Assembly (NCBI GenBank): GCA_018664265.1
Contig: JABJOR010000581.1
Coordinates: forward strand, 1 to 5,111
DNA length: 5,111 nt
DNA from: Rhodospirillales bacterium
Lineage (GTDB): Bacteria > Pseudomonadota > Alphaproteobacteria > Rhodospirillales > Casp-alpha2
Reading direction: 5' to 3'
This document shows positions 4,038 through 5,111 of this stretch, piece after piece (the first letter of the stretch is position 1; the number at the start of each line of letters is the position of its first letter). The translations under genes were made by a program, and so were the position numbers. The notes beneath the pieces were generated by a model. That model was not told the origin of the DNA and ran no database searches. It saw only the letters and a list, made by a program, of their open reading frames with translations.

Positions 4038-5111
4038 TCATGGCTCCAAATTTTGAATCAATCCTGCGCTCATTACATCTGCTGCGACATCAGGCACCAG
4101 CACATCACTATAGTACCGCTCTATCATTTGAATTGAGGTGCCGCATTGCGAGGCCAGATTGTAGACGTTGGTTCCATGTTGAAGACTTCGGGTAATGTAG
4201 GCATGACGCATACTGTATTGCGTCAGCTTCTTTCCACGATTTTCAGTAGCACCGGCCTCAATTAACAAGTTTTCGAATGCCTTGTTTGGGTTCACAAGTC
4301 TGCTGCCGTCGAATTTTGTGAATACATAATCTTCATCAGCCCCGAACTTCGTTGCTTTTCGCCAAAAGCGCAATTTCCACATTAACCCCGACAAAGCAAC
4401 TATCGGCCTTCTTCCAGTCTTACTGTCTTCAATTTGTATGTTTACGGTTGGGTTCCCGTCATAGCTAGTTTCAGTAATGTGTTTCCATTTCACGCTTGTA
4501 ATTTCGTGTGGAGGACGTGCTCCAGTCTTAATCCCGAAATCCCAATATAAATCGATTAGCTGCCAATGATATTTAATGTGTTCTCGTTCCTTCCTTCTTA
4601 ACCTACTGTATAGGGCCCATTCAACTTTCTTGATTTGATCATCAGTAAAGGCGACTCTGGCGTTAGGGTATTTTGTATTAACTTTGGGGCTTTTGAAAAT
4701 TGGCACTTCATTTGCTGAGAGGTACCCATTTACCATGGCGTACTGAATGATGCTCCTAAACACTGTGTCTTCGATTCTTATTCGCGACTCCGATGCCTTA
4801 GCATGTTTCGCTGGCCTTCGCAGAATCTTCCCTCCACGCTCATATTCGAGAAACTTGACGTCTTTACCCGGACCAGCAGTCCAGTAAGTTTTTCGCCATT
4901 TTTTATAGGCATCAATATCACGTGAGTTAATCGCATTGATTTTAAGGTTCTTAAAATCATGAAACCATGGAATGAAATAGCGGCGTACGACCTGTTTGTA
5001 TTCACGTTCCTGTTTAGGATTATCGTGTTGGAATTCTTCGATCCAAAGACTGGCAATTTTTCCAAATGGCTTTGCTGTTGGGTCTATCCCATGTTTTTGG
5101 AGGGCTTGCAT
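4038..5111 (-). CDS. int: Tyrosine recombinase (phage-type integrase), probably 5'-partial
   Basis: Integrates and excises the element by site-specific recombination at attachment sites. Of the 357 residues visible, about 13-130 form the SAM-like core-binding domain and about 150-345 the catalytic domain. Catalytic residues seen: R199 in TGARPPHE, K231 in DSKTGRR, R302-H303 in QYSMRHAYITR, and the nucleophile Y334 in MIERYYSD. The histidine usually three residues before the second arginine is Y299, and the LGH motif reads QCGTS. Both changes are familiar from a branch of phage and island integrases (YSLRHTYIT / GTSxxMIExHYS), so the enzyme should be active. The ATG at 5111 is exactly at the window edge. 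Integrases of this type usually have an N-terminal arm-binding domain, missing here, so the true start is probably outside. The lone copy at the head of the gene row marks one end of the element; its attachment site should be to the right. Confidence 0.9.
   Translation of the reverse strand: MQALQKHGIDPTAKPFGKIASLWIEEFQHDNPKQEREYKQVVRRYFIPWFHDFKNLKINAINSRDIDAYKKWRKTYWTAGPGKDVKFLEYERGGKILRRPAKHAKASESRIRIEDTVFRSIIQYAMVNGYLSANEVPIFKSPKVNTKYPNARVAFTDDQIKKVEWALYSRLRRKEREHIKYHWQLIDLYWDFGIKTGARPPHEITSVKWKHITETSYDGNPTVNIQIEDSKTGRRPIVALSGLMWKLRFWRKATKFGADEDYVFTKFDGSRLVNPNKAFENLLIEAGATENRGKKLTQYSMRHAYITRSLQHGTNVYNLASQCGTSIQMIERYYSDVLVPDVAADVMSAGLIQNLEP

Noticed and set aside
3897..4040. Integrase extended by TGA read-through for 46 codons, to a TGA overlapping ATG 3900
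   Set aside because: The integrase already ends at the usual distance after its catalytic tyrosine and the extension resembles nothing known; the open frame is likely chance.
4299..4310. Integrase lacking the usual histidines (Y299 in place of the first, QCGTS in place of LGH) as a sign of an inactive enzyme
   Set aside because: The same substitutions are common in an active branch of phage/island integrases; the arginines, lysine and tyrosine are all present.
1..5111. CRISPR array, tRNA or rRNA gene, iterated origin repeats
   Set aside because: No regularly spaced repeats, no cloverleaf-like sequence and no iteron series were found on reading either strand.

Overview
The window looks like the early end of a small integrated mobile element in a Gram-negative bacterium, probably a proteobacterium. 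The host guess rests on protein style and a moderately AT-rich composition judged by eye; no ribosomal or housekeeping gene fixes it. Every gene I can support lies on the minus strand, so the reading order runs from the right edge to the left edge.

In that order: (1) 5111-4038, a tyrosine recombinase (integrase), probably cut by the window edge. (2) 4037-3901, a gap with no clear gene. (3) 3900-3733, a candidate 55-residue protein whose TGA overlaps the next ATG. (4) 3736-3362, a small AlpA/MerR-like winged-helix protein with a C-terminal CxxH...CxxC zinc-ribbon-like tail, a likely excisionase or regulator. (5) 3361-3013, a 349-base leader of small overlapping frames and alternative hairpins. 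It ends in a strong intrinsic terminator whose U-run stops 12 bases before the next start codon. (6) 3012-250, a 920-residue protein joining an archaeo-eukaryotic-type (AEP) primase domain to an SF2-like helicase domain. (7) 249-178, a purine tract and a second intrinsic terminator closing the unit. (8) 113-1, the end of an IS256-family insertion sequence with the first 19 codons of its transposase.

Together, integrase, AlpA-like factor and primase-helicase form the integration/excision and replication core expected of a phage satellite or a self-replicating integrative element (P4-like or PICI-like in layout). The helicase is not the SF3 type found in P4 alpha. No structural, packaging, conjugation or defence gene is visible; those would lie beyond the IS or past the right edge.

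The most interesting part is the leader before the primase-helicase gene. An 8-base sequence occurs upstream (3130-3137) and again over the primase ribosome-binding site (3015-3022). A complementary copy (3087-3094) lies between them, so the middle copy can pair with either one, around the terminator. This resembles the logic of phage P4 immunity, where RNA pairing controls premature termination ahead of the replication gene. The resemblance is inferred from sequence alone.
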